DNA of 64,000 nt, from positions 3,224,001-3,288,000 of the forward strand of contig NC_015635.1 of assembly GCF_000270245.1 (NCBI RefSeq), given 5' to 3'. Made by a program: the position numbers and the translations under genes. Below are positions 38,237 through 46,021 of the stretch, in pieces (the first letter of the stretch is position 1; each line of letters starts with the position of its first letter). The stretch is from Microlunatus phosphovorus NM-1 (GTDB lineage Bacteria > Actinomycetota > Actinomycetes > Propionibacteriales > Propionibacteriaceae). A model generated the notes under the pieces. It ran no database searches. It had not been told where the DNA came from and worked only from the letters and a program-made list of their open reading frames with translations.

Positions 38237-39643
38237 TCAACCCACGTCCAGCCGCAGGATGTCGTCCAGCGTCTCGCGACGCAGCAGGGTCTGGATCCGG
38301 CCGTCGGCCACCGCGATCACCGGCGGTCGGGGCACGTGGTTGTAGTTGCTGGCCATCGAGCGGCTGTAGGCGCCGCTGGCCGGCACGGCGACGAGGTCGC
38401 CCGGGGTGACGTCAGCCGGGAGAAACTCGTCGCGCACCAGGATGTCCCCGCCCTCGCAATGCTTGCCCACCACCCGGGAGATGGCCGGTCCGGCGGCGGA
38501 ACGGCGGGAAGCCAGGGTGGCCGAGTACTCCGCCGCATACAACGCCGTGCGGATGTTGTCGCTCATCCCACCATCCACCGCGACATAGGTTCGGACCGCG
38601 CCACCGTCGAGTTCGACCCGTTTCACGGTGCCGACCTCATACAATGCGAAGGCGCTGGGGCCGCTGATCGCCCGTCCGGGCTCGATCGACAAGTGCGGAA
38701 CGGCGACACCGTGCGCCGCGCACTCGACCTCGACGATCCGTCGCATGGCCTCAGCCAGCTCCGCCGGAGTCGCCGGGGTGTCGGCACTGGTGTAGGCGAT
38801 GCCGAAGCCGCCGCCCAGGTCCATCTCGGGTGGTTCCACGCCGGTGCGGGCCGCGAACTCGGCATGCAGACCCAGAGTCCGCCGCGCGGCGACGGCGAAG
38901 CCCTCGGCGTCGAAGATCTGCGAGCCGATGTGGGAGTGGATGCCGATGAGCTCCAGCTCGGATGCCGCGTGCACCTGCAGCAACGCGTCGAGAGCGTTGC
39001 CGGAGGCGATCGAGAAGCCGAACTTCTGATCCTCGTGGGCGGTGGCGATGTAGGCGTGGGTGTGCGCCTCGACGCCGGTGGTGACCCGGACCATCAGTCG
39101 CGGGCGCTCGCCCCGGTCGCGAGTGCGGACCAACCGGATGAGGCGGGCGATCTCGTCGAAGGAGTCGGCGATGATCCGGCCGACTCCGGCGTCCAGGGCC
39201 AGTTCGATCTCGGTGTCGCTCTTGTTGTTGCCGTGCAGGCCGATCCTCGCTGGGTCGACGCCGGCCCGCAGAGCCACCGCGAGTTCCCCGCCGCTGCAGG
39301 TGTCGACACCGAGCCCCTCGTCGGCGACCCAGCGGGCAACCGCGGTGCACAGGAACGACTTGCCTGCGTAATAGACATCCCAACCGGCGAACGCAGCCGC
39401 GAACTCACGGGCGCGGTGCCGCAGATCGTCCTCGTCGACCACATACACCGGGGTGCCGACCTGCTCGGCAATCTCGGTCACGGTGAGCCCGGCCACCGTC
39501 AACACACCGTCGGCGTTCTTGGCCACGTTCCGGCTCCACAACGGGGCCAGCAGTGCGTTGACGTCGGCGGGAACGTCCAGCCAGCCCGGAGCATGGGTCA
39601 AGACGTCGGCGTGGATGGAACCCGCCACATGCATGTGGGTCAC
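38237..39643 (-). CDS. lysA: Diaminopimelate decarboxylase
   Basis: 468 residues, PLP alanine-racemase fold. The PLP lysine is in VYYAGKSFLC, followed by VDTCSGGEL, the HSHIGSQIF strand and the substrate cysteine in GKHCEGGDIL. It makes lysine from meso-diaminopimelate. The GTG start at 39643 has only a weak upstream GAG. The argS gene that usually precedes lysA in actinobacteria is absent; a tRNA-Arg gene lies there instead. Confidence 0.95.
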   Translation of the reverse strand: MTHMHVAGSIHADVLTHAPGWLDVPADVNALLAPLWSRNVAKNADGVLTVAGLTVTEIAEQVGTPVYVVDEDDLRHRAREFAAAFAGWDVYYAGKSFLCTAVARWVADEGLGVDTCSGGELAVALRAGVDPARIGLHGNNKSDTEIELALDAGVGRIIADSFDEIARLIRLVRTRDRGERPRLMVRVTTGVEAHTHAYIATAHEDQKFGFSIASGNALDALLQVHAASELELIGIHSHIGSQIFDAEGFAVAARRTLGLHAEFAARTGVEPPEMDLGGGFGIAYTSADTPATPAELAEAMRRIVEVECAAHGVAVPHLSIEPGRAISGPSAFALYEVGTVKRVELDGGAVRTYVAVDGGMSDNIRTALYAAEYSATLASRRSAAGPAISRVVGKHCEGGDILVRDEFLPADVTPGDLVAVPASGAYSRSMASNYNHVPRPPVIAVADGRIQTLLRRETLDDILRLDVG

Positions 39644-39734
39644 CCGCTCACTCTGCCAGAGCGGTCTGTCGCGAGCCCTTCAATGCCAGCACCTGGACCG
39701 AGCGCCCGGCTGTCCTCGAAACGGCCCGGAACGA

Positions 39735-39765
39735 TTGGGCGGCCCGCGCCGACCGCTGGTACAGT
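39735..39765 (+). promoter_or_regulatory. Candidate tRNA-Arg promoter
   Basis: A -35 like TTGGGC (39735-39740) and a -10 TACAGT (39760-39765) are separated by 19 bp, and the tRNA gene starts 24 bp further on. Confidence 0.45.
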
Positions 39766-39789
39766 CTCCTTCGGCCCAAAAACGCCGGG

Positions 39790-39861
39790 GCCCCCGTAGC
39801 TCAGGGGATAGAGCACCGCCCTCCGGAGGCGGGAGCGCAGGTTCGAATCCTGCCGGGGGCG
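39790..39861 (+). tRNA. tRNA-Arg (anticodon CCG)
   Basis: The cloverleaf folds cleanly: acceptor GCCCCCG/CGGGGGC, D stem GCTC/GAGC, anticodon stem CCGCC/GGCGG with loop CTCCGGA (anticodon CCG), and T stem GCAGG/CCTGC with loop TTCGAAT. The length is 72 nt and CCA is not encoded. The last 24 bases of the gene belong to the att repeat of the downstream integrated element. Confidence 0.95.
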
Positions 39862-39864
39862 CAG
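39838..39864. repeat. attL, 27-bp direct repeat in the tRNA-Arg 3' end
   Basis: It starts CAGGTTCGAATCCTGCCGGG and ends GGCGCAG, identical to 47823-47849. After ten differing or partly differing bases, CTAGTCAGAG recurs in the same register on both sides (39875-39884 and 47860-47869). Confidence 0.9.
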
Positions 39865-39913
39865 ATCATCTGACCTAGTCAGAGCGCATTTCGAGCAAGA
39901 TCGCCTGCCGGTC

Positions 39914-39931
39914 ATGCAACATACGTGCAAC
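39914..39931. promoter_or_regulatory. Paired GTGCAAC-type sites near attL (candidate integrase arm sites)
   Basis: ATGCAAC at 39914 and GTGCAAC at 39925 are 11 bp apart in the same orientation. A similar pair (GTGCAAC, GTGCAAT, 10 bp apart) lies 130-160 bp inside attR. Such paired repeats are typical of arm-type recombinase sites. Confidence 0.5.
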
Positions 39932-39965
39932 AGCCTTCCGCCTTAGCGGAGAGGTCAGGCACCAG

Positions 39966-40133
39966 ATGCCAACCACCACCATCACCCACAGGTCGACAGA
40001 TGAACTGCTCACCTGCCCATGCTGCGGCGCATCACGTGCCGTACGCCGAGCCACCATGCGCTACCTGTCCCGGGTCGCCGGAGACGCCTACTACGCCGAG
40101 CTGCACCGCATCGTCACCGGGAACAAGCGATGA
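39966..40133 (+). CDS. Small Cys-rich protein, 55 aa, first gene of the rightward operon
   Basis: MPTTTITHRSTDELLTCPCC opens the protein, which then contains a basic RAVRRATMRYL segment. CPCC may form half of a zinc site. GGAGAGG lies about 14 nt upstream. It overlaps the next gene by 4 bp (ATGA). No family recognised. Confidence 0.5.
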   Translation: MPTTTITHRSTDELLTCPCCGASRAVRRATMRYLSRVAGDAYYAELHRIVTGNKR

Positions 40134-40300
40134 CCACGCCGCCACCCAGCTACTTGCTGCTACTTGCCGACCTGTTCAAGCAGGCTGAGGCTGCGGGCTG
40201 GGGCATCGCCAGCGGTGCTTCGTTCGAGGCGTTCCCCGGCTTGGAGGATGCCGCGGCCGACTACATCCAGAGCCTGCTCGACCAGGCCGCCGACGACTGA
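40130..40300 (+). CDS. Small acidic protein, 56 aa
   Basis: A helical protein with PSYLLLLADLFKQAEAAGW and an acidic end (DYIQSLLDQAADD). The start is coupled to the previous gene by ATGA. No recognised domain. Confidence 0.5.
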   Translation: MTTPPPSYLLLLADLFKQAEAAGWGIASGASFEAFPGLEDAAADYIQSLLDQAADD

Positions 40301-40401
40301 CTGTCAGACCCGGGCAGTACAACCAGATCGGGCCCCGTCGGTGCTGGAACCACCGGCCGGAGCCCTTGGACCAAACCCCTACAAGGAAGGGAACCGATCC
40401 C

Positions 40402-40719
40402 ATGTCCATCATGAACGAACCGATCACCGCTCACACCGCACCTGACTGTCCAACGTGGTGTGAGGTCGAACCGTCCGAGCACTTTGCCGAGTCATCGACC
40501 GTGGCGTACCAGCACTACCGGAACAAGACTCTCGAGTTCCTCGACGGTGATGTGATCCTGTGCCCGTTCACCTACCAGCCGCTCGACGGGAGCCCGTCAG
40601 CAGGTGGAGTCGAGATCGGCAGCATGTCCGAATGCCGGCTCTCGCTGGCAGAGGCCAGAGGGCTCCTGTCCGAGCTGGCCCACGTGATCGAGCTGGTCGA
40701 GCAGGGTGAGTCACTATGA
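40402..40719 (+). CDS. Satellite protein with a CPxWC motif, 105 aa
   Basis: The start APDCPTWCEVEPSEHF carries the C-P-x-W-C pattern seen in small actinobacterial plasmid and phage proteins (DUF6907-like; low certainty). The rest is beta-rich. AAGGAAGGG precedes the ATG. It overlaps the helix-turn-helix gene by 4 bp. Confidence 0.6.
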   Translation: MSIMNEPITAHTAPDCPTWCEVEPSEHFAESSTVAYQHYRNKTLEFLDGDVILCPFTYQPLDGSPSAGGVEIGSMSECRLSLAEARGLLSELAHVIELVEQGESL

Positions 40720-41009
40720 CCCGCGACGATCGAGGATGCGCGGAAGCACTCGCGCAGCAGCTCACGACAGAGGTCAGGGTCGCGATAAAGGCATCCGGCA
40801 TGTCTCAACGCGACATCGCCGACAGAACCGGAATTGCGCTCCGTACACTCAGCCGTCGGCTCAGGCACATAGGCAGAACGTTCTCCGTCCCCGAGATCGC
40901 GGCGATAGGTGACATCCTCGGCTTCACCATCGTCGACATCGCCGAGCGTGCCGAGCAGCAACCAGCAGCAGCCGTCGGATGTCAGAGTCCGGCGGCAGCT
41001 GCTGTCTGA
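40716..41009 (+). CDS. Helix-turn-helix DNA-binding protein (XRE-like)
   Basis: 97 residues. A helix-turn-helix lies at about residues 28-50 (MSQRDIADRTGIALRTLSRR), followed by a second helical pair. As the last gene of the rightward operon facing the leftward operon, it is a good candidate for the element's repressor or switch protein. Confidence 0.7.
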   Translation: MTRDDRGCAEALAQQLTTEVRVAIKASGMSQRDIADRTGIALRTLSRRLRHIGRTFSVPEIAAIGDILGFTIVDIAERAEQQPAAAVGCQSPAAAAV

Positions 41010-41041
41010 CCCCAGGGGGTACCACCGAGCGAGGGTCCAGC

Positions 41042-41152
41042 CCTAACCGCCGGTGAGGGGTCTGAACCATGCGGAGGGTTCAAACAATCCGGCCTGTGTC
41101 CAGGAACAAATTTCAGGTTGGCGGACTGCGAGTCACCTCACCGGCGGTTAGG
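41042..41152. repeat. 17-bp perfect inverted repeat, arms 77 bp apart
   Basis: CCTAACCGCCGGTGAGG (41042-41058) and its exact complement (41136-41152) flank a spacer that contains a smaller imperfect hairpin around TCTGAACC/GGGTTCAAA. The block 41010-41351 holds no gene. It could be a replication origin, a packaging site or a structured RNA of the element. Confidence 0.7.
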
Positions 41153-41199
41153 CGGTGGGGCCGGGTCGGGGTGCCCCCCCTACCCCCTGATGGGCAGAA

Positions 41200-41234
41200 G
41201 CGAGCCCCACGACTTGTGGTGTCGTGGGGCTCGC
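41200..41234. terminator. 14-bp perfect hairpin between the convergent operons
   Basis: GCGAGCCCCACGAC (41200-41213) pairs with 41221-41234 around a 7-base loop. It lies between the stop of the rightward helix-turn-helix gene and the end of the leftward operon, as expected for a bidirectional terminator. No T-run follows on either strand. Confidence 0.55.
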
Positions 41235-41351
41235 TCGTGGCTGGCGCTGGGCGGAGTTCTGTGCACGCAGCATCTATGTTGTGCTGTTCCGTCCATCGGC
41301 TCGTATCAGCCCGAGTGACGTTGACGCCAGCTGTCTGTGGTGGCGCGACCG

Positions 41352-41567
41352 TTAGGCCACGCCGAATGGATGTCGTTGATGGTCATTCGTTGTTGGGTTG
41401 CTGACTGCGAGTCTGAGCGTGCGGGACAGCAGCGGCGCGAGTTCGTGTGCCTCAGCTCTGCTGAGTGCCACCAGCGTTGCGGCGTCGCTCGTGCGGGTCA
41501 CGCTGATCGTGTCGTCGTCGTTGTTGTAGTGCACGGTGAGCGTGGTTCCGCGTTGGCTGAAGTTCAT
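41352..41567 (-). CDS. Small protein after the capsid gene, 71 aa
   Basis: A beta-rich start (FSQRGTTLTVHYNNDDDTIS) precedes a helix (SRAEAHELAPLLSRTLRL). The start shares one base with the capsid stop. It could be a capsid accessory protein judged by position only. Confidence 0.5.
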   Translation of the reverse strand: MNFSQRGTTLTVHYNNDDDTISVTRTSDAATLVALSRAEAHELAPLLSRTLRLAVSNPTTNDHQRHPFGVA

Positions 41568-42412
41568 CAGGCGGGGTTCGTCACTGTCAGCTTCGCGATC
41601 CGGTTCGGCTTGACCACGTTCTGCCCGAACCGCCAGGTGCAGCGCAGTGCGATGCTGTCGGATCCGAAGTAGAAGTGTTCGCTGACCGCGACTTGGACGT
41701 CGCCGACGGCGGTGACGATGGCGGCCTGGTCGAGCACCATCAGGTTGCCTGATGGCAACGCGGCTGTGGTGAGAACCGGGACGTTGAGCAGGAACTTCGG
41801 CGCGGCTGCGGTGCCGGCGCCGAGCAGGTTGTCGTTGCGGTCGGTGCCGGTCTTGAACTTCGACAGTCGGGCCCAGGCGTCGGGGGCGGCGATGATGTGG
41901 CTGGGCGTGCCGCCGTTGGTTTCGATGGTGGCGAACGCGTCGACCAGGATGTCGAGGTCGCCGGCGATGGCGCCGCCGTTGACGATGCCGGCGATGTTGA
42001 GCAGCCCGGCGGGTGGGTTGACGGCGGGGGCGGTCGGTGCGGCTTGGGCGACGTAGGCCTGGTTGCCTTTCTTGGTCACGGCCCGGGCGACGGAGGCGGC
42101 GAGCATGGTCTCGGCGTCGTCTTGGTTGAACTGCTCGCGGGACAGTCGGATCAGCTGGGCGACCTTGCCGGTGTAGACGACGGCTTCGGCGAGGTCGGGG
42201 TTGGCTTCGGGGATGCTGTCGCCTTCGGCGACGATGGTGGCCGCGGCGTCGTCGACGTAGGGGACACGGACCGACGGGGCGTCACCTTCGACTTCGCCGG
42301 CGACGGTGGAGGTGAGCAGGACGAGCGCGTCGGGAACGGCTTCGGCGGCTGGCACGTAGCGGATGTCGGGCGCCCATGCGCGGGCGGATGTGGTGGTGGT
42401 TTCGGTGGCCAT
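41567..42412 (-). CDS. HK97-type major capsid protein
   Basis: 281 residues. The N-terminal arm is short. The order PYVDDAAATIVAEGDSIPEA, VVYTGKVAQLIRLSREQFNQ, the P-domain-like HIIAAPDAWARLSKFK, VPVLTTAALPSGNLMVLD and VAVSEHFYFGSDSIALRCTW matches the HK97 capsid fold. It is shorter than many phage capsids, since no long delta-domain is seen. The gene is intact. Confidence 0.85.
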   Translation of the reverse strand: MATETTTTSARAWAPDIRYVPAAEAVPDALVLLTSTVAGEVEGDAPSVRVPYVDDAAATIVAEGDSIPEANPDLAEAVVYTGKVAQLIRLSREQFNQDDAETMLAASVARAVTKKGNQAYVAQAAPTAPAVNPPAGLLNIAGIVNGGAIAGDLDILVDAFATIETNGGTPSHIIAAPDAWARLSKFKTGTDRNDNLLGAGTAAAPKFLLNVPVLTTAALPSGNLMVLDQAAIVTAVGDVQVAVSEHFYFGSDSIALRCTWRFGQNVVKPNRIAKLTVTNPA

Positions 42413-42534
42413 GAGTGCTCCTCAGGAGGGTGTGCAGGCACCGCTGGACGCGGTGAGTGGGATGGTGGGGAGCCTCTGGCTTCGTCCCGTGGTTGCCCTC
42501 CTGGGGCTGCCTGTCAGGACTGGGTGGGCGCCTG

Positions 42535-42575
42535 GCCCGGGCCGGTGCTGACAGGGTCAGTCTACCGGCCCGGGC
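42535..42575 (-). promoter_or_regulatory. Nested hairpin between scaffold-like and capsid genes
   Basis: GCCCGGGCCGGT (42535-42546) pairs perfectly with ACCGGCCCGGGC (42564-42575). The 17-base loop contains a second stem, CTGAC/GTCAG. It is in the 174-bp gap upstream of the capsid start. It may act as an attenuator or processing site setting capsid level. Confidence 0.5.
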
Positions 42576-42586
42576 GGGCTGCTTGC

Positions 42587-43069
42587 TCAGTTGTGGCGGA
42601 AGGCTTTCGTCCAGGCATCCCGGCTGTCGTCGCCCGATCCGCGGCCTTGTGACAGGTCGGGGCGCGGGGTCCGGCGGGCTGCTGCGAGCCCGACGGTCTC
42701 GCGTGCGGTCCGGGCGGCTGCGATCGCTTTCTCGGGGTCGACGCGACCCTGATCGTCGAGCAGGTCGGCCAAAGCGGTGCCGGCTGTCCACAGGCCTGCA
42801 GGGACGCGCAGGACGTCGCTGACGGCCCGTTCCGCTTCGGCTCGTTGCAGCGTCTCGACCAGGCTGCGGAGCTGGTCCCGTTCGGCCTCGGTCTCACGGA
42901 GCCGCACCCGGTACCGGGCTGCCTCCCGGCCGGCCTTGCTGGTGTCGTCCCGGTCGTCGGCGAGGCTCTCATCGAGCTGGGCCGCATCCGCCGCGGGAGC
43001 CGGTTCAGTGGTGGGGTCCGGTCGGCCTACCGGATCGGCCGCGGTGGTTTCAGTGGTCTGCTCACTCAT
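42587..43069 (-). CDS. Scaffold-like protein, 160 aa
   Basis: An acidic disordered N-terminus (with PTTEPAPAADAAQLDESLAD) is followed by a strong coiled coil (YRVRLRETEAERDQLRSLVE) and a basic C-terminal tail ending DAWTKAFRHN. This layout and its position before the capsid gene fit phage scaffolding proteins. Assignment is by layout. Confidence 0.65.
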   Translation of the reverse strand: MSEQTTETTAADPVGRPDPTTEPAPAADAAQLDESLADDRDDTSKAGREAARYRVRLRETEAERDQLRSLVETLQRAEAERAVSDVLRVPAGLWTAGTALADLLDDQGRVDPEKAIAAARTARETVGLAAARRTPRPDLSQGRGSGDDSRDAWTKAFRHN

Positions 43070-43304
43070 TGGTCTGGTTCTCCTTGACGATTGGGGTGGT
43101 GAGGCTCAGCTCCCGCGCCAGGGCGGCGAACTGGAGGTGTGGACAGTGGTTGACGGACTCGCCGACACCGTGGACGCTGCACCGGAACCGGCGCAGCTCA
43201 CTGGCCGGGTTGATCCGGGCGACGATCTCCCGGTCGCCGATGGTGATCACGGGCGGCCCGTACAGTCCCGTGCCGATCACCTTGACCTCGAGCCGGGCGG
43301 TCAC
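43062..43304 (-). CDS. Hypothetical satellite protein, 80 aa
   Basis: It has a beta-rich start (LEVKVIGTGLYGPPVITIGD) and a C...HxxC pattern (FRCSVHGVGESVNHCPHL). It overlaps the scaffold-like gene by 8 bp and the upstream gene by 4 bp. No family recognised. Confidence 0.5.
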   Translation of the reverse strand: MTARLEVKVIGTGLYGPPVITIGDREIVARINPASELRRFRCSVHGVGESVNHCPHLQFAALARELSLTTPIVKENQTNE

Positions 43305-43552
43305 GACTGGTCCTCGGTCGGGGTGACCCGCTCGATGAGCCCGGTAGCGATGGCGTCGATGTAGGCCGCCAACACGGGGATGTCGGCGTCGGTGCGGGTC
43401 AACATGCCCGCCGTGATCGAGGTCAGGGCCGACAGCATCGCCGCCGGGTTGCCGTTGACGGTCAACACGGCCAGCCCGTCCCGGTCACCGAGCACATAGG
43501 CCTTCAGGTAGGCGACCGCGTCGAGCGCGTCACCAGTGTTGAACGGATGCAT
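43301..43552 (-). CDS. Hypothetical satellite protein, 83 aa
   Basis: A mostly helical protein (DALDAVAYLKAYVLGDRDGL; LAAYIDAIATGLIERV). It starts 3 bp after the whiB stop and overlaps the next gene by ATGA. No recognised domain. Confidence 0.5.
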   Translation of the reverse strand: MHPFNTGDALDAVAYLKAYVLGDRDGLAVLTVNGNPAAMLSALTSITAGMLTRTDADIPVLAAYIDAIATGLIERVTPTEDQS

Positions 43553-43555
43553 AGG

Positions 43556-43843
43556 TCAGGTCTCCTTGATAGTGGTGGTTTGGGCTGGTCGGCCTGGCCG
43601 GCGTTTCGGTGGGGTGCGGTCGATGCCGGCCCAGACGCCGAACTTCTCGTCGCCCGCCTCGGCTGCGTTGTGGCATTGCTCGCGCACTGGGCAGCCGGTG
43701 CACCAGTCGGCGGCGAGGGCACGGATGTCGGGGTCGTCGGACAGCCAGACGTCGTGTGCTCCGTAGTCGCCGCAGGGTGGTCGGCGTCCGTCGGCTGCGA
43801 GCTGGACGAGCGCGAGCGTCAGCTGTTCACGGGCGGTTGTCAT
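43556..43843 (-). CDS. WhiB-family iron-sulfur transcription factor
   Basis: 95 residues. A first Cys (RRPPCGDYG), then WCTGCPVREQC gives the four-Cys cluster set. The turn motif reads GVWAGID instead of the usual G[VI]WGG, and a basic tail (PPKRRPGRPAQ) would bind DNA. Phage-borne WhiB proteins often interfere with host WhiB or sigma factors. It overlaps the DUF3631 gene by 17 bp. Confidence 0.85.
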   Translation of the reverse strand: MTTAREQLTLALVQLAADGRRPPCGDYGAHDVWLSDDPDIRALAADWCTGCPVREQCHNAAEAGDEKFGVWAGIDRTPPKRRPGRPAQTTTIKET

Positions 43844-45131
43844 GCTGACCTCCGACCCGCGACCCAGCAGCGATTGCAGACCCCGCGGTGGTGAGTTGCG
43901 TCTGGCAGTGGGGACAAGGGGTCTGGATGTGACCGGACGGACCGGTCGAGCCGGCCGAACCGGACGCGTTGCCCCTCAAGACGGCCGGTTCGGCCACTTC
44001 GACCGGTCCGTCCGGTTTGTCTAAGGGGTGCAGTCGCATCCGACCGGCAACCGACCAGACCGAGATCCGGGTGTACCCGCGACGTCGTTCACCGCCCGGC
44101 TCGCGACTGCTGTTGATCTTGTACTTGGTCAACATCCGACCGAGTCGCTGCATCGTCAACGGCTTGTCGAACGGTGAGAAGTCGCCCCAGACATCCGGGT
44201 GCGCCCTCGCTAGCGCGTCGATGAGCACCGGGGTGGGCACGAACGATTCCCCCGACGGCCAGACCTCCATCACGTGCCGCAGCAGAAGGACGTGCGGCGC
44301 CTCCCGCACCATGCCGTCCTCCTTGTCGGCGAGGAACTGCGCGACGTCGGCCACAGCCATCTTGTCCACCGTGGTCGGCCACCTGCCGCCAGCGATCTCC
44401 GCCACCCGGCGCAGCGGCGTCCACTTCTCCCGGAACCGCCCGGTGACCCCCTCGGGCAGTGGCGGCCGGACAGTGCGGATGTCGTCCGCGGCAGAGGTCA
44501 TCCACTCGGCCAGCCGTACCCCGAGTTGCTCGGCGTCGGCCTCGATCATCTCCCAGTCGGACTCCTCTGCCCGCCCATGCACGTCGGGAAGCAACAACAC
44601 GCGGAGGATGCGGGACTGGGTGTCCTCTGGCAGCCGCGGACTGTTGCCGGCTAGGGCCACAGGGGCGAAGGTCGGCATCTCCTTCTCCACCCATTCCCCA
44701 CCCTTCCCGGGCACCAGAACCGGGCGGGTCGCCCCCCGCTTATAGCCGGAGTTGAGCACCGCTAACAAGTCGTTCGTGCCTTCCCGGTCGGGGTTGAGCG
44801 ACCGGTCGGCCTCATCAATCAGGACGGTCCGAATGCCTCGGTCGAGCATCCGGGCGAGCAGGGCAGCCGACGACAGCACCGCGGCCTGTACGGGCTTGTG
44901 ACACAGCCGCTGGAGGTGCTCCAGGCAGGTGGTCTTGCCCGACCCGGGGACCGGGCTGTCGATCTGCAACCTGGGGGTGGTGAAGAAGGAGTTCAGTGCG
45001 TGCGTGTGCGCGGCCCACAACGCGAGCAGATCAAGGTCGTCGTCGGAGACAGTGCAGATATACCGACCGAGGTGCTCGCGCACCTCGTCGAGAATCACCT
45101 TCTCCTTGCCCCACGGATCGAAGGACACCAT
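43827..45131 (-). CDS. DUF3631-domain ATPase, replication-type
   Basis: 434 residues. The Walker A is SPVPGSGKTTCLEHL, the Walker B-like strand is TVLIDEADRSLNPDREG, and an arginine-finger region is EDTQSRILRVLLLPD. A C-terminal CPHCQTQL could bind zinc. DUF3631 ATPases occur in actinobacterial phages and plasmids, commonly beside primases, and are thought to act in replication. The start shares one base with the previous stop. Confidence 0.8.
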   Translation of the reverse strand: MVSFDPWGKEKVILDEVREHLGRYICTVSDDDLDLLALWAAHTHALNSFFTTPRLQIDSPVPGSGKTTCLEHLQRLCHKPVQAAVLSSAALLARMLDRGIRTVLIDEADRSLNPDREGTNDLLAVLNSGYKRGATRPVLVPGKGGEWVEKEMPTFAPVALAGNSPRLPEDTQSRILRVLLLPDVHGRAEESDWEMIEADAEQLGVRLAEWMTSAADDIRTVRPPLPEGVTGRFREKWTPLRRVAEIAGGRWPTTVDKMAVADVAQFLADKEDGMVREAPHVLLLRHVMEVWPSGESFVPTPVLIDALARAHPDVWGDFSPFDKPLTMQRLGRMLTKYKINSSREPGGERRRGYTRISVWSVAGRMRLHPLDKPDGPVEVAEPAVLRGNASGSAGSTGPSGHIQTPCPHCQTQLTTAGSAIAAGSRVGGQHDNRP

Positions 45132-45403
45132 TACGCCACCTCCGCAAGCACAGTGGCGATCAGCTCAGGCACGTCCTCAGCGACACCGACCTCGGCTCGG
45201 GCCCGGCAGGCTTGAGCGGCCTCGGTGAGGTCCCACCAGCGCCGCTGGAGATCGTTCTCGGATGCCCGTCCAGGCCAGTCGACGCCCGGGCGGTGCCGGG
45301 CCGCCTCCAGCTGCTCAGCGCGCTTCAGCCACCACAGACGGGTAGCGTCCGTCATCGCGCCCTGCAGGATCCGCACGGCCAGATGATCGGTGTCGATGCT
45401 CAT
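45131..45403 (-). CDS. Hypothetical satellite protein, 90 aa
   Basis: A helical, Trp- and Arg-rich protein (DATRLWWLKRAEQLEAARHR). It is coupled to both neighbours by one- and four-base overlaps. It may assist the DUF3631 ATPase, judged by position only. Confidence 0.5.
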   Translation of the reverse strand: MSIDTDHLAVRILQGAMTDATRLWWLKRAEQLEAARHRPGVDWPGRASENDLQRRWWDLTEAAQACRARAEVGVAEDVPELIATVLAEVA

Positions 45404-45720
45404 GACGCATCACCACCGAGCGGCAGGCGGAAGTACGTCGGCGCCGACTCCCCTGGCTCGGGCAGCGGTGTCAACCGGCACAGCACCAACTCGGCCCGCT
45501 GGCCGCGTTGCACAGCCCGCTTCAGCGCCTTCTGCGAACTGTGCAGCGACAAGTAGATCCGGCGGGCGTAACGCAGCTCACCATCCGGCTGCTCGGTGAC
45601 CACGACGACCGCGTACGCCTCGCACGCAGCCCGCACCGCATCGTAGAATGCACTTGTCGTCGTGCTGATCGACAGTGAATCCGCCTGTGCCGGGCGGATT
45701 CTGTCGTTTCCGGGGCTCAC
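45400..45720 (-). CDS. Hypothetical satellite protein, 106 aa
   Basis: A mixed alpha/beta protein with AFYDAVRAACEAYAVVVVTE and a basic helix SSQKALKRAVQRGQRAELVL. The GTG start overlaps the excisionase-like stop by 4 bp. No family recognised. Confidence 0.5.
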   Translation of the reverse strand: MSPGNDRIRPAQADSLSISTTTSAFYDAVRAACEAYAVVVVTEQPDGELRYARRIYLSLHSSQKALKRAVQRGQRAELVLCRLTPLPEPGESAPTYFRLPLGGDAS

Positions 45721-45911
45721 GCGGCCGAGCCGTTCGGGATCGGCTTGAGCATCGCATCCACGTCGTTGAGGTCGACCCGGATGAGTCGACCCGAGCGGTA
45801 CGCGGGAAGGGCGCCGGTAGCGATGCGGCGCCGGATCGTTTTCGGGCTACAGGGCACGTAGTCGGCGGCTTCTGCGATGGACGCGAGCCGTCGGGTGAGG
45901 GATCTGGGCAT
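45717..45911 (-). CDS. Excisionase-like helix-turn-helix protein (AlpA/MerR type)
   Basis: 64 residues. The winged helix start is IAEAADYVPCSPKTIRRRIA, followed by the wing GALPAYRSGRLIRVDLNDVD. Such proteins act as recombination directionality factors or early activators. It is the first gene of the leftward operon. Confidence 0.8.
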   Translation of the reverse strand: MPRSLTRRLASIAEAADYVPCSPKTIRRRIATGALPAYRSGRLIRVDLNDVDAMLKPIPNGSAA

Positions 45912-45912
45912 G

Positions 45913-45931
45913 GCAACTCTTTCGGAGTTGC
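45913..45931 (-). promoter_or_regulatory. Hairpin touching the start of the excisionase-like gene
   Basis: In the minus transcript GCAACTC-CGAAA-GAGTTGC ends one base before the ATG at 45911. The purine-rich loop is the only ribosome-binding-like sequence, so the stem could limit initiation. Confidence 0.45.
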
Positions 45932-46021
45932 ACTCGGATGCCCATCCAGTGCGAGTGGTCTAGCGGCCCGCCGCTTGGCCCTTCATGTGGTCAGCAATGA
46001 ACATAGCAGGTCGTGCAGCAC

